DNA of 64,000 nt from Telmatactis stephensoni. Taxonomy: Eukaryota; Cnidaria; Anthozoa; Actiniaria; Isophelliidae. How positions within the stretch are numbered: the stretch's first letter is position 1; the number at the start of each line of letters is the position of its first letter. Both the position numbers and the translations under genes were made by a program. Where the stretch lies: the NCBI GenBank assembly GCA_029948255.1, contig JALIZF010001880.1, forward strand, positions 372,001 through 436,000. Reading direction: 5' to 3'. The notes under the pieces are model-generated. The model did not search any database, was not told the DNA's origin, and saw only the letters and a list, made by a program, of their open reading frames with translations. Below are positions 13,464 through 23,907 of the stretch, piece after piece.

Positions 13464-13715
13464 CTATTTTAGCAATTTAAGAAAAAACATTTGAATTATA
13501 TATGAGGGATGTTTGGCTATTACCTAACAAACCTACAAAGGAACTTTCATAAGCGATCATCTCTTAAAAACTATTCACGTTACGTTGAACAAAACTCTCG
13601 TTTAGTAAAACATTCAAACAAAGGAACGAACGAACAAATAAGCAAGCAAACAAGCAAGTAAACATAAACTTTGTACAAACACAATTCACTTGAATGATTT
13701 AACCTATCGAATTAC

Positions 13716-15275
13716 CTTGATCTACTGCCTTTTTGAGCTGCTTGGCGACATCGCTATCAACGTCAGGGTCAAGAAACTTTGTCTCCATTCCAGGAAGCAA
13801 TGTTCTTGGGTGGTCACGCGAATCAATGTAGATCACATTAGAAGGGCTTGGCTTGTTCATGAAATCAACGAACGTCTTATCAGACAAGGGCAAAAGCTGA
13901 AGACCCTCCAAACTGGCGAACTTAGAATCGCTAAGAACAAATTTTAGGAGGGCCATTTTTTCCTTGTAGTGAAGATTGACGTAGAATGAGCGTTGAGCCT
14001 TTAAGGTTAGTCGAAGTAAGGTCGCTGTAATCTCTTTAACAGAAGTAAAACTATTGGCCGCCATTCGTACATTGTTTGGGACTGTTACTATTTTGTTGTC
14101 AGCTTTATTCAGTATGTCGATCACCGTTTTTCTGGACTTGTCACACTCCTTGAAGTTGTCAAATATCACTTCTCCCAGTTTGCACCAAATGCCGCCTTCT
14201 GCTTCACTGTACAAGACCTTGCGACGAAACAGTAACGACCACAATGGCTTCAGAATTACACTCCACTTTACGTCGACTTTACTGGGGTCCGGCCACGCAG
14301 TATAGACGGTTTTACTGGGCAGTTTCAGCGTTTCAATGAGGACACGAACAAGTTCTGCATATGCGTTTGGTAGTACTTCACACAATAATCCATTATTCCA
14401 GCGTAGTGATTTGTCTGTAGGGTTCTTCTGGTCAGCACTTGGCCATTTTAAATGGCGTCGATTTTGGCTCAACGCAAAAAATCCGTTCACATGGACAGGA
14501 AGACCAGTTAAACTCTTGACTTCTTGAGGCAAAGGTAAGAAACAAAAGAGATGTCCCTGTGGTTTTCTTGCAGTGACTGACAGCTTGTCAGGGTTTAGTG
14601 GCAATGCCACACCAACACGTGGCATGTAACTGAGCGACTCGTCGTTGACCAACTCTTTCATTTCTGTGGACAGGTTATCAGAGCCGCTGATATAATGCGT
14701 AACGACAAAAGAGTGGAGTGATTTTCTCGCAGTCCCATCCATTAAATCCAGGGTTTCTATGTCAAGGCGGTAGGTTTCTGTCAGTTGATCACAGGAGTTT
14801 TGGTTCACTTTGGAGTTAAAACGCTGTCTTGCTTCTCTGACTGCTACTTTACACTGCTCTGTAATTCCAACTGAGAACAGTTTTTTTGGTTCTGACGTTT
14901 GATTGTTTCTCTCATAAAACTCGATGCGCTCAAGATTCATCAAGAAAAGCAACACAAAATGTGCGTCACAGGCGAAGCTTTTGCATAAGCCTTGGATCTT
15001 GTCTGTAGAATAGATGGTGTCTGACAACTTAGAAGGCTCTTGTCTAAATGGCAAACGAAACAACGTTCCGTCATATCGTCCTTTTTGAAAAGTATTTTCC
15101 GTACAATGAAAGATTCCCTTATATGGAGCAAACTGGTCTACAATGCTTCTCATTGACTCAGAATTGTCCTTCAGATGCCATCGAAATCCTGATCTTTTAC
15201 CATCGTCATCACTGAAGTACTTTTCATGCGGGTCGATTATCCCAACACTATCGCCGCTGACAAGACTTGGAAGAT
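13716..15275 (-). CDS. gene A exon 5: body of sacsin repeat 1
   Basis: Acceptor ttttaag|ATCTTCC and donor GATCAAG|GTAATT; 1,560 nt, starting with 2 nt of a split codon and ending with 1 nt. It encodes the rest of the first sacsin repeat: [19 protein letters not shown], then the conserved [10 protein letters not shown] and [22 protein letters not shown] signature that recurs in repeats 2 and 3 ([39 protein letters not shown]). Copy B (50,485-52,044) has the same length and differs at about 3% of residues. Confidence 0.85.
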
Positions 15276-15469
15276 CTTAAAACAACAAGGAAATTTACAT
15301 GACTTGTCACAATAGCCCCCGTCATAACAGCCACTGAGGCTTGCGCAAAAACATCGCTGTTATATATCTCGTCAATTAGTGTCAACATGCTAAAGAAACG
15401 TGACACGTAAATAAAGTTATGTTATGTCATGTTCAATATACAGCCCATCAAAGTCTGATGGCTTGGGTT

Positions 15470-15750
15470 TACGCCTAGTAATAATAATAATAATAATAAT
15501 AATGGTTTATTAGCAAAATCCACTTGGTGGCTCTTCTAATGCTAAATGTAATATACAAAAATATATATGATATACAAATGCGTTGCGGGAATATAAAAGA
15601 AAAAGAAAAAGTCGATCTTGTGTACATGGAACGACTGGCAAATATATATCTGAAATTTTTTAAAAAACAGTTAAAAAGGTAATATGACTGCTGAATATAA
15701 GGTTTGCAGACAAAACGAGAAATATAAAGTCATTAAAATTTATTAACTTA
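15470..15750 (-). mobile_element. possible 3' end of a truncated non-LTR retrotransposon
   Basis: Unit B lacks this stretch (gcttggctttacagtccggg runs straight through at 52,240). Read on the minus strand, the left part ends in ...GCTAATAAACC followed by (ATT)n, like a LINE tail with a polyadenylation signal and a simple-repeat terminus. No reverse transcriptase is encoded. The right boundary is approximate. Confidence 0.4.
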
Positions 15751-15751
15751 G

Positions 15752-15881
15752 TCCGGGCTTAAGTCGCACAAAGACGCTTTAAATCGCACAAAGTCGCCAT
15801 AAGTCCCATTGACGTTTTGTGCAATTTTTTCGCCTAAGTCGCCTTAAGTTGCCCAAAGCTATGGCGACTGTAGGGTCCGGA
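15752..15881. repeat. old foldback repeat with taagtcgcacaaag units
   Basis: Begins tccgggc and ends tagggtccgga. Internally it has degenerate copies of aagtcgc(c)ttaa and tcgcacaaag. The unit B copy (52,252-53,547) keeps better ends (tccgggccctaaagtcgcc / ggcgactttagggtccgga) and contains two younger insertions, so this family predates the duplication. Confidence 0.55.
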
Positions 15882-16062
15882 ATAGGCCAGCAGACTAAAG
15901 CCTAAATGCAAATATGCTCGCGGCTATTGTAAAAATCACGTATGAAAAACGCTGTGTTTTAACGCGCTTGAACGTAAGCACATTTATTGTTGACTTCTTA
16001 ATTATTTCAAACGGTAAACGCTGCTATCACTTATCTGTATTATTAACAGTAATAATACAAAC

Positions 16063-16210
16063 CTGTAATGTGGAAGACAGACTTAAAACCCAGACCAAAG
16101 CGACCCACTTTTGTGGGATCTTTAACTTTAATACTGTCACACAGTAATTGTACTCCCTTCCAGTCATCTTGAGTGAACGTTGCATCATTGTAAGCATACA
16201 ATGCAGGGCC
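16063..16210 (-). CDS. gene A exon 4: ATPase repeat 1, glycine motif
   Basis: Acceptor atttcaaag|GGCCCT and donor ATTACAG|GTTTGT, 148 nt. It encodes [16 protein letters not shown]..., then [16 protein letters not shown], the glycine-rich nucleotide-binding motif of HSP90-type ATPases. Phase joins D of the next exon. A tRNA-derived repeat and other repeats fill the 1.3-kb intron upstream. Confidence 0.85.
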
Positions 16211-16589
16211 CTTTGAAATAAATGCAACAAACAACGGTAATAACAAAATCTCTGATGGAAAAAATGGCAACATCTTAGATTTGATCTGTAAATGGGAATT
16301 GCCCCGAATAAATGTAGCCTAAATTTCGACGGGTTTGTGTTGAAATTCAAGACCGAGGGCCGCAAGCCCGAGTTCTTGAATTTGAATGCAAACCCGATCC
16401 CGTGCGTTTGAAGTGGTTTGAAAACTAACCAAACTCTATTTTTATCGTATCAATGCAAAAATTCTGGAAATGAGAACTCAATCATCGAATTTAAGTTATA
16501 TCGAGTGATTTATATTTGCATCAAATAAACGTCGAACAATAGCTGTGTTGAGATAAAGCTTCTTAAAATTTCATCATGGTCAACGATTT

Positions 16590-16660
16590 ACCGGATAGCA
16601 TAGTGGTAAGTGAATGGACTAAGATGCGAAGGGTTGAAGTTTCGAGGCTCGGTAGGGTCG
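16590..16660 (+). repeat. tRNA-like SINE head
   Basis: ggatagcatagtggtaagtg resembles a pol III A box, and 40 bases later gtttcgaggct resembles a B box. It occurs in both units (B at about 54,236-54,304). It is too diverged to be a functional tRNA, so a SINE fragment is the likelier reading. Confidence 0.3.
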
Positions 16661-16930
16661 ATGCGTAAGATATCATTTGCGATTTTTTAAAGGTTAGAAT
16701 CGTCAATTCCTTAAATTTTATGACTTTGTAGTGTGTGTCAAATCTCAAATGTGCATTGAACGTAGAAACTCTCAAATGTGTGTATATGACGAGCTTGGCA
16801 GAAACAAATCCTGATGCAAGTCTTGAATTCAGAATTCAAAACCTGTCCAGGGTCTTCCCCCAAATTCAAAACGACGTACATTAAACAATGGAAATGTGTT
16901 GTTAGTTTTTAAATCTCTTCCAGACCCTAG

Positions 16931-17149
16931 CCATCCTCGTTCCCAGGCCCTTCTCCAAAAAAATCGAAGGCCCTGGTAATATGAAAACCGGATGTCCCAG
17001 ATTCTGGGTCATCAAAAGTGTGCATGCTCTAAAGTTTCTTACTTCCGGTTACATTCTATAAACCAATCACATTTGAGCTTGATTTTCATATTACCAGGGC
17101 CTTCGATTTTTCCGTTGGAAAGCTAAGAAGGGCCTGGGAACGAGGATGG
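16931..17149. mobile_element. 219-bp foldback element, A-specific
   Basis: Left arm ccatcctcgttcccaggccc is mirrored by gggcctgggaacgaggatgg, with a second inner pair (cgaaggccctggtaatatga / tcatattaccagggccttcg). It is flanked by accctag on both sides (8 bp if the neighbouring g is counted). Unit B has the uninterrupted site gaccctagctacatatcag at about 54,570. The element is non-autonomous; a 7-8 bp duplication fits hAT-like transposition. Confidence 0.82.
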
Positions 17150-17485
17150 ACCCTAGCAACATATCAGAATTAATTTTGAAAAACACGCACATATTGCCAG
17201 CTGCATCAACTCTGCCTTTTTCCACTGACACCAGCTGATCATGAGTTATGTGATGCCTGTATACACCATTTGAGGTTTTGTACCAATATTACACTGCAAA
17301 GACATTTTTTATTCCATGCATTTATAACACATTGTACGTTTTCAGTCTTTATTGTGCTTTTTACAATAATATGCTTTCTATAAATAGACAATTGACAATC
17401 TAAGATGGAAATTTTGTTTTCAGATGATGTTAACAAACTGAAATGAAACATATAACCCACCATCTGCAAGAAGATGGATTATTAC

Positions 17486-17596
17486 CTGATATTTAGCTAA
17501 TCCAGGATGACATAGGTTCTCTTGTGGATACGAATGATAATCAACTAAAAATTTGACTTCTTTTGCTCCTGCATCTTCTGCATTTTGTATAAGTTC
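17486..17596 (-). CDS. gene A exon 3: ATPase repeat 1, N-box
   Basis: Acceptor cttgtctag|GAACTT and donor TATCAG|GTAATA, 111 nt, phase 0 on both sides. It encodes [20 protein letters not shown]..., the N-box (metal and ATP contact) of the first HSP90-like ATPase module. Copy B (54,904-55,014) has the same length. Confidence 0.85.
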
Positions 17597-17666
17597 CTAG
17601 ACAAGAGTTTAAAAAACTGTCTTCAGTTGAATGAGCGTAGTTATACTATCCAAAGCCTCGGTTTAA

Positions 17667-18511
17667 GGTGACTGGCTACCATAGAAATTTTAGCCTACTG
17701 CGCACATTCGCGCGCAGGACCGTCATAGCGCGCGGAGATTCTAGCGAATGGCCACTAACGCTGGGAAACTAAAGTTTGTTAACAAAATTTTGTTTCAAAA
17801 TAGTTCTCAATGATTTTAACAAGCAAAAGATTAGAAAAATAAGCAAAAGTGTTTTCTTTTTAGTAAAAAAAAAAAAAAAAACAGTGAGTGCGCGCTTGTT
17901 TTCGTCAACAAAATTTGAATAGAGCTAGCGCTGCACGTCATTTTCAAGATGGCGGCACTTCCGGAAGGAATTTTTTGACCTTTTTAGCAACTTCATGGGC
18001 ATGAAACAAGCTAATTTTGCACGGGACCATAAATTTTTATTCGCTTAATTGAAAACACATGTAAAAATCTATGTCATATCAAATTTTGAAAAAAAGTTCA
18101 TTATTCTAGCTTATGAAAAAATGGATTTTTGTAGGGAAATTTGTTCGAACTTACGATAATTTTTGTTGAGGCCTGACGAACAAAATATTTAAAAGGAAGG
18201 TATTTTTTCGCTGTCACGTCAAAGTTATCCAAACCAATACGAAGAATATGACATAATCTAATATTTGTGCAATTGAAGTACTTGTAGAACTGTTATTTCG
18301 TGAATTGTATATTTCGTTTCTATTCACTTCCGGTTGAGCGATTTTCGCCTCAAAAATTCGGAGATTTGCATCCATTCAATGCTGATTATCTCAAAAACGA
18401 GCGCTTGGCACCCTTTTTTTCTTTTCGTTTTTGGATCAGCATTAATTTCGCTCCAGAAAATTGTGGTTTAAACGATTTTTTATTATTTTTTTCCAATAGT
18501 AGCCAGTCACC
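17667..18511. mobile_element. piggyBac-type foldback element (TTAA-flanked), intron 2
   Basis: 845 bp with inverted ends GGTGACTGGCTAC.AT and its complement, flanked directly by TTAA at 17,663-17,666 and 18,512-18,515. The ortholog in unit B is 55,087-55,930, so it inserted before the duplication. It contains no transposase. TTAA is the obligate piggyBac target. Confidence 0.75.
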
Positions 18512-19103
18512 TTAAGTGCATAACTTAAACTGTATTGACAATGACAATTTGCATGACAGCAAAGCAAGTTAAGGACGTTCGCGGGCAAATAAAGCTTCAT
18601 CTAAATTTCGTTAGTTTTTTGTCTGGACACAATACATTATATACTTGTTCAAAAAATAAAATAAATAATAGGGGTCACCGTATTGGTTTTTCCGCTCGGC
18701 AAGGGAAACATGAAGCGTGAATTAAACGCATTTAGAAGATTGTGAAAATAAACTGAGCTCAATAAAAAGCGTATCACAACATGAATTGTTTTATCTGTAA
18801 CATTTCTGGTTAAAACCAATGACTGAAGAAGGAAGTACGAATTTTTTATGAGGCTTTTGATTCGCGCAATGCAACAAAATTTTATGGAATTTGATTGAAT
18901 GTTGAGGTGGAATGGTTTGGTAAATTTCGTGTACCTCTTTCCCTACACCTACATTTTTTTCATTTTTACATTTGTAGATGTTTGAAAGGGACTTTCAGTT
19001 GAAAAAAAATTGTTATCAAAATTTCAAATCATTAGTGGCACTTTAAAATGCTTAGAATGCACTATGTGTAAAGCAAATTATGGTTTAAGAGGCAATCAGT
19101 TAC

Positions 19104-19189
19104 CTTAAGTATCTGACTGTCATCAGGATACTGATCCAAAATCTTTTTGATCTGCTGGATAAGTGTTGGCTGGATGAGCCCAAACGTGC
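19104..19189 (-). CDS. gene A exon 2: start of ATPase repeat 1
   Basis: Acceptor cttaaag|GCACG and donor CTTAAG|GTAACT, 86 nt. It encodes [20 protein letters not shown]..., matching the FGQ-type start of the other two repeats. The two leading nucleotides join the single A of the previous exon to give Ser. Confidence 0.75.
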
Positions 19190-19688
19190 CTTTAAGAATG
19201 AAATTCAAAGCATAATTAATATTATAACCTAAGAAATTTCTGCAATTTGATTGGCTGAGAGGACTGTATTTCAACATAATTTTGTAATTTCACATGTGAA
19301 AATTACAGTTTCCATGGCAACTGCTTTCTTTCTTTGCTAAAAAAGCTATAAAGATAAAATGGCGGCCAGCTGATGGGAAAGCTTTAATTTCTCCCACTAA
19401 AAGGAAGTGATTCAATCATGTAAACAAGTCAAAAAGCTATAAAATGAAAGCTAAATGGGTTTTTGATGGTTATGAAGAGTTCGTTTTTCTTAGAGCAGTT
19501 TTCCAGTATGAGTGTAAAACGGACCGCGCTGTGCCGTGACTGTGTCAGTGCCGTGTTTTCTATAAAAAACATTCGAAATTCCTGCAGTAACCGTACCGTG
19601 AGTGTGCAGTGACCGTTTGCACAGTCATACGAAATGTACTCTATTATTTCTGCGGAAAAGACAATAAATGATCAAGCATAGCGACACG

Positions 19689-19793
19689 TAGTCTCCCTCG
19701 CAGCCGCTCCTAGTGTCGTCACGCAAGGATTCCTCCCCTAAGAAGGAAGGAATCCTTGCGTGACGACACTAGGAGCGGCTGCGAAGGAGACTA
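19689..19793. mobile_element. 105-bp MITE with 9-bp target duplication, A-specific
   Basis: Nearly perfect hairpin: ends tagtctccctcgcagccgct and agcggctgcgaaggagacta. Flanked by agcgacacg at 19,680-19,688 and 19,794-19,802. Unit B has a single agcgacacg (about 57,108). A 9-bp duplication is typical of Mutator-like elements. A relative with the same tagtctcc ends is at 22,947-23,027. Confidence 0.85.
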
Positions 19794-20253
19794 AGCGACA
19801 CGTGAAGTCATGGAAAGTTTGTCAAAATACGGCTTCAAACTGAAGGATTGACATGGCTGAAAACCCATGAAAGGTAATAAACGTTTTTTTCTACACTTAT
19901 GCATTTATTGTCTGTACCGTTTTAGTCACAATTAAATGACAATTTGTTGGCGACTCTGTTTTTCATCGATTTCAGTGAAGTCATTCAGACAAAAATCGAA
20001 AACAAAATTACTGGTTTTACACTTCCCATTGTAATTTTCACTTTGATTATTTTCTTTTTACTACTTGTCTTGAATATTATTAGCAGTTTTCTTTTATCTG
20101 CATAGGCTTTTGAACGCTATGTTTTCACTTTTCGGACTCAGTGTAGTTGAGTGTAAAGCGATTCAACTTCGCGGTTGTTTTTCGGCTCTTTTTCATCAAA
20201 TTTGCAGAAGTTTTTTAGGTTATATTATTAACAAATAATAGCATGTTTTGTAC

Positions 20254-20378
20254 GTGATATTTGGCATGAATACCACGAGTGATATTTCAAAATTGTCCCA
20301 AATTTCACTCGCCTACGGCTCGTGAAATTTTGTTTAACAATTTTGACATATCACTCGTGGTATTTATACAAATATCAC
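20254..20378. repeat. hairpin repeat, unit A
   Basis: Inverted arms gtgatatttggcatgaatacc / ggtatttatacaaatatcac, with a nested ttcactcgcctacggctcgtgaa palindrome. Also in unit B at 57,559-57,683, so it is older than the duplication. It lies in the first coding intron. Confidence 0.65.
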
Positions 20379-20617
20379 TACAAATCAAAGATATATCTAT
20401 AAGAAAAAAAGAAAGCAAGTTAAAGAAAAAAGTGAAATACTTTAAATGCTTTCGGTTTTACGGATAAGTATGAACTTGTATGCAAAACACAATCTAGCTA
20501 ATTTAAGGTAATTTATTCATCCTCAAAGCGGAAGTACGCATACAGCGATAAAAGTCAGTTTCTGAGAAGAAGAGAATGTAGATTTTTTATTCTTAATAAA
20601 ACTGGTCGAAGACTCAC

Positions 20618-20749
20618 TCATTTTCCTTGCTTTGTAGATCTACTTGCTCTGTAACCAAGTTAAAATTCAACTTGGCTGCATTTTGAAGTGATGCCGAACT
20701 CTTGCCGGCTCAGACACGTACCAGTGATGAAGATATTCCAATTGAGAGT
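20618..20749 (-). CDS. gene A 5'UTR exon with start codon (ATGA|GTGAGT)
   Basis: Acceptor ttcttttag|ACTCTC at 20,750, donor ATGA|GTGAGT at 20,617. Only the last four bases, ATGA (20,621-20,618), would be coding; joined to the next exon they start the protein [11 protein letters not shown] four-codon upstream ORF (ATGCAGCCAAGTTGA) precedes it. The same exon (132 nt) is in copy B, and a diverged homologue with ATGA|GTAAGT lies on the plus strand at 25,460-25,617, which supports the model. No UBL domain is encoded, unlike vertebrate sacsin. Transcript data would settle the start. Confidence 0.5.
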
Positions 20750-21038
20750 CTAAAAGAAAGTTTCAAGAAAACAAATTCAGAATTATTTATACTCTGTATT
20801 CAGGCAGTTTATACGAATTAAACTAAACTTATTGAAAGTAACAGGGCTCTGAAAGGGAGAGAAAATAGAGCCCCTGCCCGCATCGAATGCAGTCTAACGG
20901 TTCGAAGCTGACTGTCAACCGTCTCAGCACTTCTACCTCTAAGCTAGGGACTAACGGCGAATTTAGCCAGTACTGATTACAGCAAAACATAAAGAGCGCA
21001 CCTTATACGGCATAAAATTAAATGAAGGCCTACTTACA

Positions 21039-21250
21039 GCAATATTTCAAATTTCAAGTCTTCAAAAGAAGAAACCGGCAAAGCCTTCTCGTGACCGACT
21101 TCAGCATTCCATGATCATGAACCACCTTGTGCGATTTCCAAGAACCACATTCAAACGCATGCGCAGATATGATGTTTACGTAAACGCTCGTAAACGTCAT
21201 TCATGTGCCAACCAGAGATCGATGCTAAAACTCAGAAAGAAAGTGAGCCC
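21039..21250 (-). promoter_or_regulatory. gene A first noncoding exon and promoter region
   Basis: A donor-like site AATATTGCT|GTAAGT puts the end of a leader exon near 21,038. Upstream, acgcatgcgca at 21,155-21,165 is a near-palindrome resembling the NRF-1 site (GCGCATGCGC). The same arrangement (CGCATGCG, then TTGCTGTAAGTAGGCC) occurs in copy B and, on the opposite strand, at 25,091-25,232 and 63,237-63,364. The transcription start is not determined. Confidence 0.4.
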
Positions 21251-21384
21251 TCTTGTATTGCGGTGATTGGGTTTTAACTTTTATCAGACTTTAGTATCTC
21301 GATAGTGTCACTTTCCTGCCACAAAGCGGACTGGAAGCTTACCAAATGCAAAAACTGAAAAAGTCGATCGCAAAAAGTGCAGAA

Positions 21385-21855
21385 GGCATTTTGGGGTAGA
21401 GGCTGGTAATATAACTATTCTAAACTAATTTTTCATGCTGAATCCGAATATGACTGTTACCAAGACGTATTCTGCAATCTTATACGTGTAAATGACGTAT
21501 TTTGTGAATTAATAAACGAAATTTTGTATGAAAACACTTAAAGTTATCAAAGAGATACAAACAAATTTCGATTTTTGAAAACTCGTATCTCCTTGAGTTT
21601 TCAACTTATATCCTTCAAACTTCACAGTTTTACTGATTTTGATATGCTCTTTCCAGCTATGGTAATTGTTTTTAAGTTTGGGAACTTTTGGAATTACATG
21701 AAAAAGCCGTTAGTATGAAATGACTGTAAAATTCACAAAATACGTCATTTACACGTATAAGATTGCAGAATACTTCTTGGTAACAGCCATATTCGGATTC
21801 AGCATGAAAAATTAGTTTAGAATAGTTATGTTACCAGCCTCTACCCCAAAATGCC
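21385..21855. mobile_element. 471-bp foldback element with about 125-bp inverted repeats, A-specific
   Basis: Left arm starts ggcattttggggtagaggct and the right arm ends agcctctaccccaaaatgcc; pairing continues through the ttttgtgaatt/aattcacaaaa inner ends. Unit B at about 58,660 lacks it. It lies upstream of the gene A promoter. No ORF. Target duplication not clear. Confidence 0.78.
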
Positions 21856-22088
21856 TCCAGGTATCTGATTTTTCGAAAATGCGCCTTGTCTAATAAATGA
21901 AAGGGCAGTGAAAGGGACGAATCATGTTTGAATGGTATGGATGAGGTACAGTTCTGATAGTTCGTGATTCAGGGACCCTGTTAGAATGGTCAGCGAAGGC
22001 ATCGCTCTTCCTCTCTTAGTTCTACTTCAGCATTTGCAACAATTGCTTCTATATAGTTTTTAAGAAATCAGTTAGCTTTTCACTCTGC

Positions 22089-22228
22089 AAAAAACAAACA
22101 AACAACAACAAACAAAACAAAAAACAAAGCAAAACAAAACAAAACAAAACAAAACAAAACAAAACAAAACAAAACAAAACAAAACAAAACAAACAAACAA
22201 ACAAACAAACAAACAAAAAAACAAACAG
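22089..22228. repeat. (AAAAC)n microsatellite
   Basis: About 140 bases of mostly perfect aaaac/aaac repeats. Unit B has only a short A-rich remnant at about 58,852-58,878. The long open frames here on the minus strand (Phe/Leu/Cys/Val runs) are artefacts of the repeat. Confidence 0.95.
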
Positions 22229-22581
22229 TGGATTTAAACGTGCCAAATTTCGCGATTTTCAAAGTCCTCGGTTATGATATTGAAATTTTCAAGGTTTTGC
22301 TAAGGGCCTCATTACATGGGCTGACTTTATATATAACCAGTTTCTAAATTATACATGTTTTGACTATTCTATATGCTATTTTAGCCAAATATTCACCTAT
22401 TGTCCTCTGCAGCTGTGAACGGCAGGGGTCCGACATTCAATCTGCATTTTGCAGAGTGCTAGTGATTTTATTTAACCCGTAAAAAACTAGAGTGGTTTTC
22501 AGTCATTTGACCACGAAGGAATAGACAAACTAATAGTTGGTAGTAGACTCTAAAGCCATTGTTTTCTTTTGTTGCTTATCA

Positions 22582-22612
<31 letters not shown>

Positions 22613-22658
22613 AATTCTTTTGTTTTCTCTTCCCTGGGCGCCACAAAACAAAAGAAGT

Positions 22659-22689
<31 letters not shown>
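22582..22689. mobile_element. 108-bp hairpin MITE, A-specific
   Basis: Arms atggaggcgagccagcccgg / ccgggctggctcgcctccat, extended by aagcgggctga and cttttgttttc pairs. The same position in unit B (about 59,520) has no insertion. Target duplication unclear. Confidence 0.75.
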
Positions 22690-22697
<8 letters not shown>

Positions 22698-22946
22698 CCC
22701 CTAAAAAGTCATACATTTTTCTTTCTCGGTCAAATGAAAATCGCTCTAGCTAACTAATGGTTCGCGGTAGACTCTAAATCCACTGTTTTCTTGGCTCCTT
22801 AATTATCAACTAGAGCACTACTTACTTCCGGGGGGAATCCTAGAAGGGTGGGAATGCTCGTTGGAGATTTTGAGTACCTATTGTGTCTTATTCAGGTTTG
22901 CGTGGCAACACGTGATTTTTACCTAGCTTACAGACTGCAGTTACAG

Positions 22947-23027
22947 TAGTCTCCTTCGCGGCCGGTTTTTGTATCGGGATTGTAGGGACAGGGATCCCGA
23001 TACAAAAAACGGCCGCGAAGGAGACTA
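22947..23027. mobile_element. 81-bp hairpin MITE (tagtctcc family)
   Basis: Ends tagtctccttcgcggccg / cggccgcgaaggagacta with inner gtatcggga / tcccgatac pairing. Same terminal family as 19,689-19,793. The flanks cagttacag and cagcggttacag suggest an imperfect target duplication. Confidence 0.65.
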
Positions 23028-23907
23028 CAGCGGTTACAGAGCTAAATGAAATTTGATTGCCAGAGGAGAAACGGTTCGTACACCTTCTTGTAAAGTTTAG
23101 AGGGAATCGTATTCACTGGCTTAGAAACACCCTAAGAGGTACCAGCTCAGTCCGTTATCATTTGAAATACACTAAAAGGTACCAGATTGCTGATTTTGAG
23201 CCGCCAAAAATGTACGACGAGCACCATTGCCCAAATTATATGGAAGTCCCCCCCTAGTTACCTGTGTGAAGTGACGTCAACCCATATACAAAAACCTAGA
23301 GATTGTAATCTTACTTGCCGGTGCCATTTGCATAACATTTTCATTGCTAAAATACAAAGCTAAGTATGGTGAATGTTTTTGCTTCTTCTCATGCACTTGT
23401 TGCAAAGCTAAAAACAAAGTTAGGCAAATTCCTGACCTCAACTAATTCCCATTTTCAGATTTTTAGAAAGTAGACATCTTAATTCAAGAATGTTTAACCA
23501 TCCAGGTTTTCAAGTCATAAAGAAATAATCATCTGTATTTTCAAATTTTTAGTTATGGATAATAAAAATGTGTGCTGCCTTTTGGCATACTTCCCCCCAA
23601 AAATTAATTTGAAACCCGAACATCAGCAGGACGTCGCATAATGCCAGTATGATACCTTACAATTAATTATGCAAAATGTAAACATACTGCGTCAGGACCC
23701 TCTTCGCAAAAAAAAGGTCACACAACATTCTGTGAAGATTTTGTAGCGAAACCGACGATTGCATCATATTTGAAAGAAGAGAGCTCAGTAAGATCCTTCC
23801 GGTCTAATTTGGAGAAGTGTAGAAGTTGACAAAACATTCCAGGTAAGGCCCAAGTCGCATTACATGCAACGAATTGCATTGCAGTGAAAAATTTTTCTAA
23901 AAATATA

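Larger units (their letters stand above)
15275..16062. other. gene A intron 4, repeat-filled
   Basis: It holds an A-specific insertion (about 15,470-15,750) with a (TAA)n run, and the older short repeat at 15,752-15,881. Nothing coding is seen. Confidence 0.6.
1711..20621 (-). pseudogene. sacsin-like gene, copy A, interrupted by frameshifts
   Basis: Seven predicted exons: 20,618-20,749 (5'UTR plus ATGA), 19,104-19,189, 17,486-17,596, 16,063-16,210, 13,716-15,275, 2,191-13,463 and 1,711-1,992. Exon ends and phases match copy B exactly. Sacsin is a giant co-chaperone-like protein with three repeats, each starting with an HSP90-type ATPase fold, then a J domain and a C-terminal HEPN domain; all are visible here. 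Within the giant exon two single-base additions near 9,013 and 9,024 and one near 8,386 break the frame: stop TGA at 9,022-9,024, then stop TAA at 8,375-8,377. The additions total +3, so the third piece returns to the first frame. Outside these points the coding sequence is open. Either it is a young pseudogene making a truncated product of about 2,090 residues, or the assembly is wrong at these sites. The ubiquitin-like domain of vertebrate sacsin is not seen. Confidence 0.85.

Noticed and set aside
16590..16660. A functional tRNA gene
   Set aside because: A- and B-box-like motifs exist, but no cloverleaf with an acceptor stem can be drawn; a SINE remnant is more likely.
20722..20749. A 28-bp micro-exon ACTCTC...CACTG followed by GTACGT
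   Set aside because: It would start inside the proposed 5'UTR exon, and the plus-strand homologue continues without a donor at that point, so the longer exon ending ATGA|GT is preferred.
22049..22262. Minus-strand frames rich in Phe, Cys, Leu and Val that look like a membrane protein
   Set aside because: They are translations of the (AAAAC)n microsatellite; the other unit lacks the repeat.
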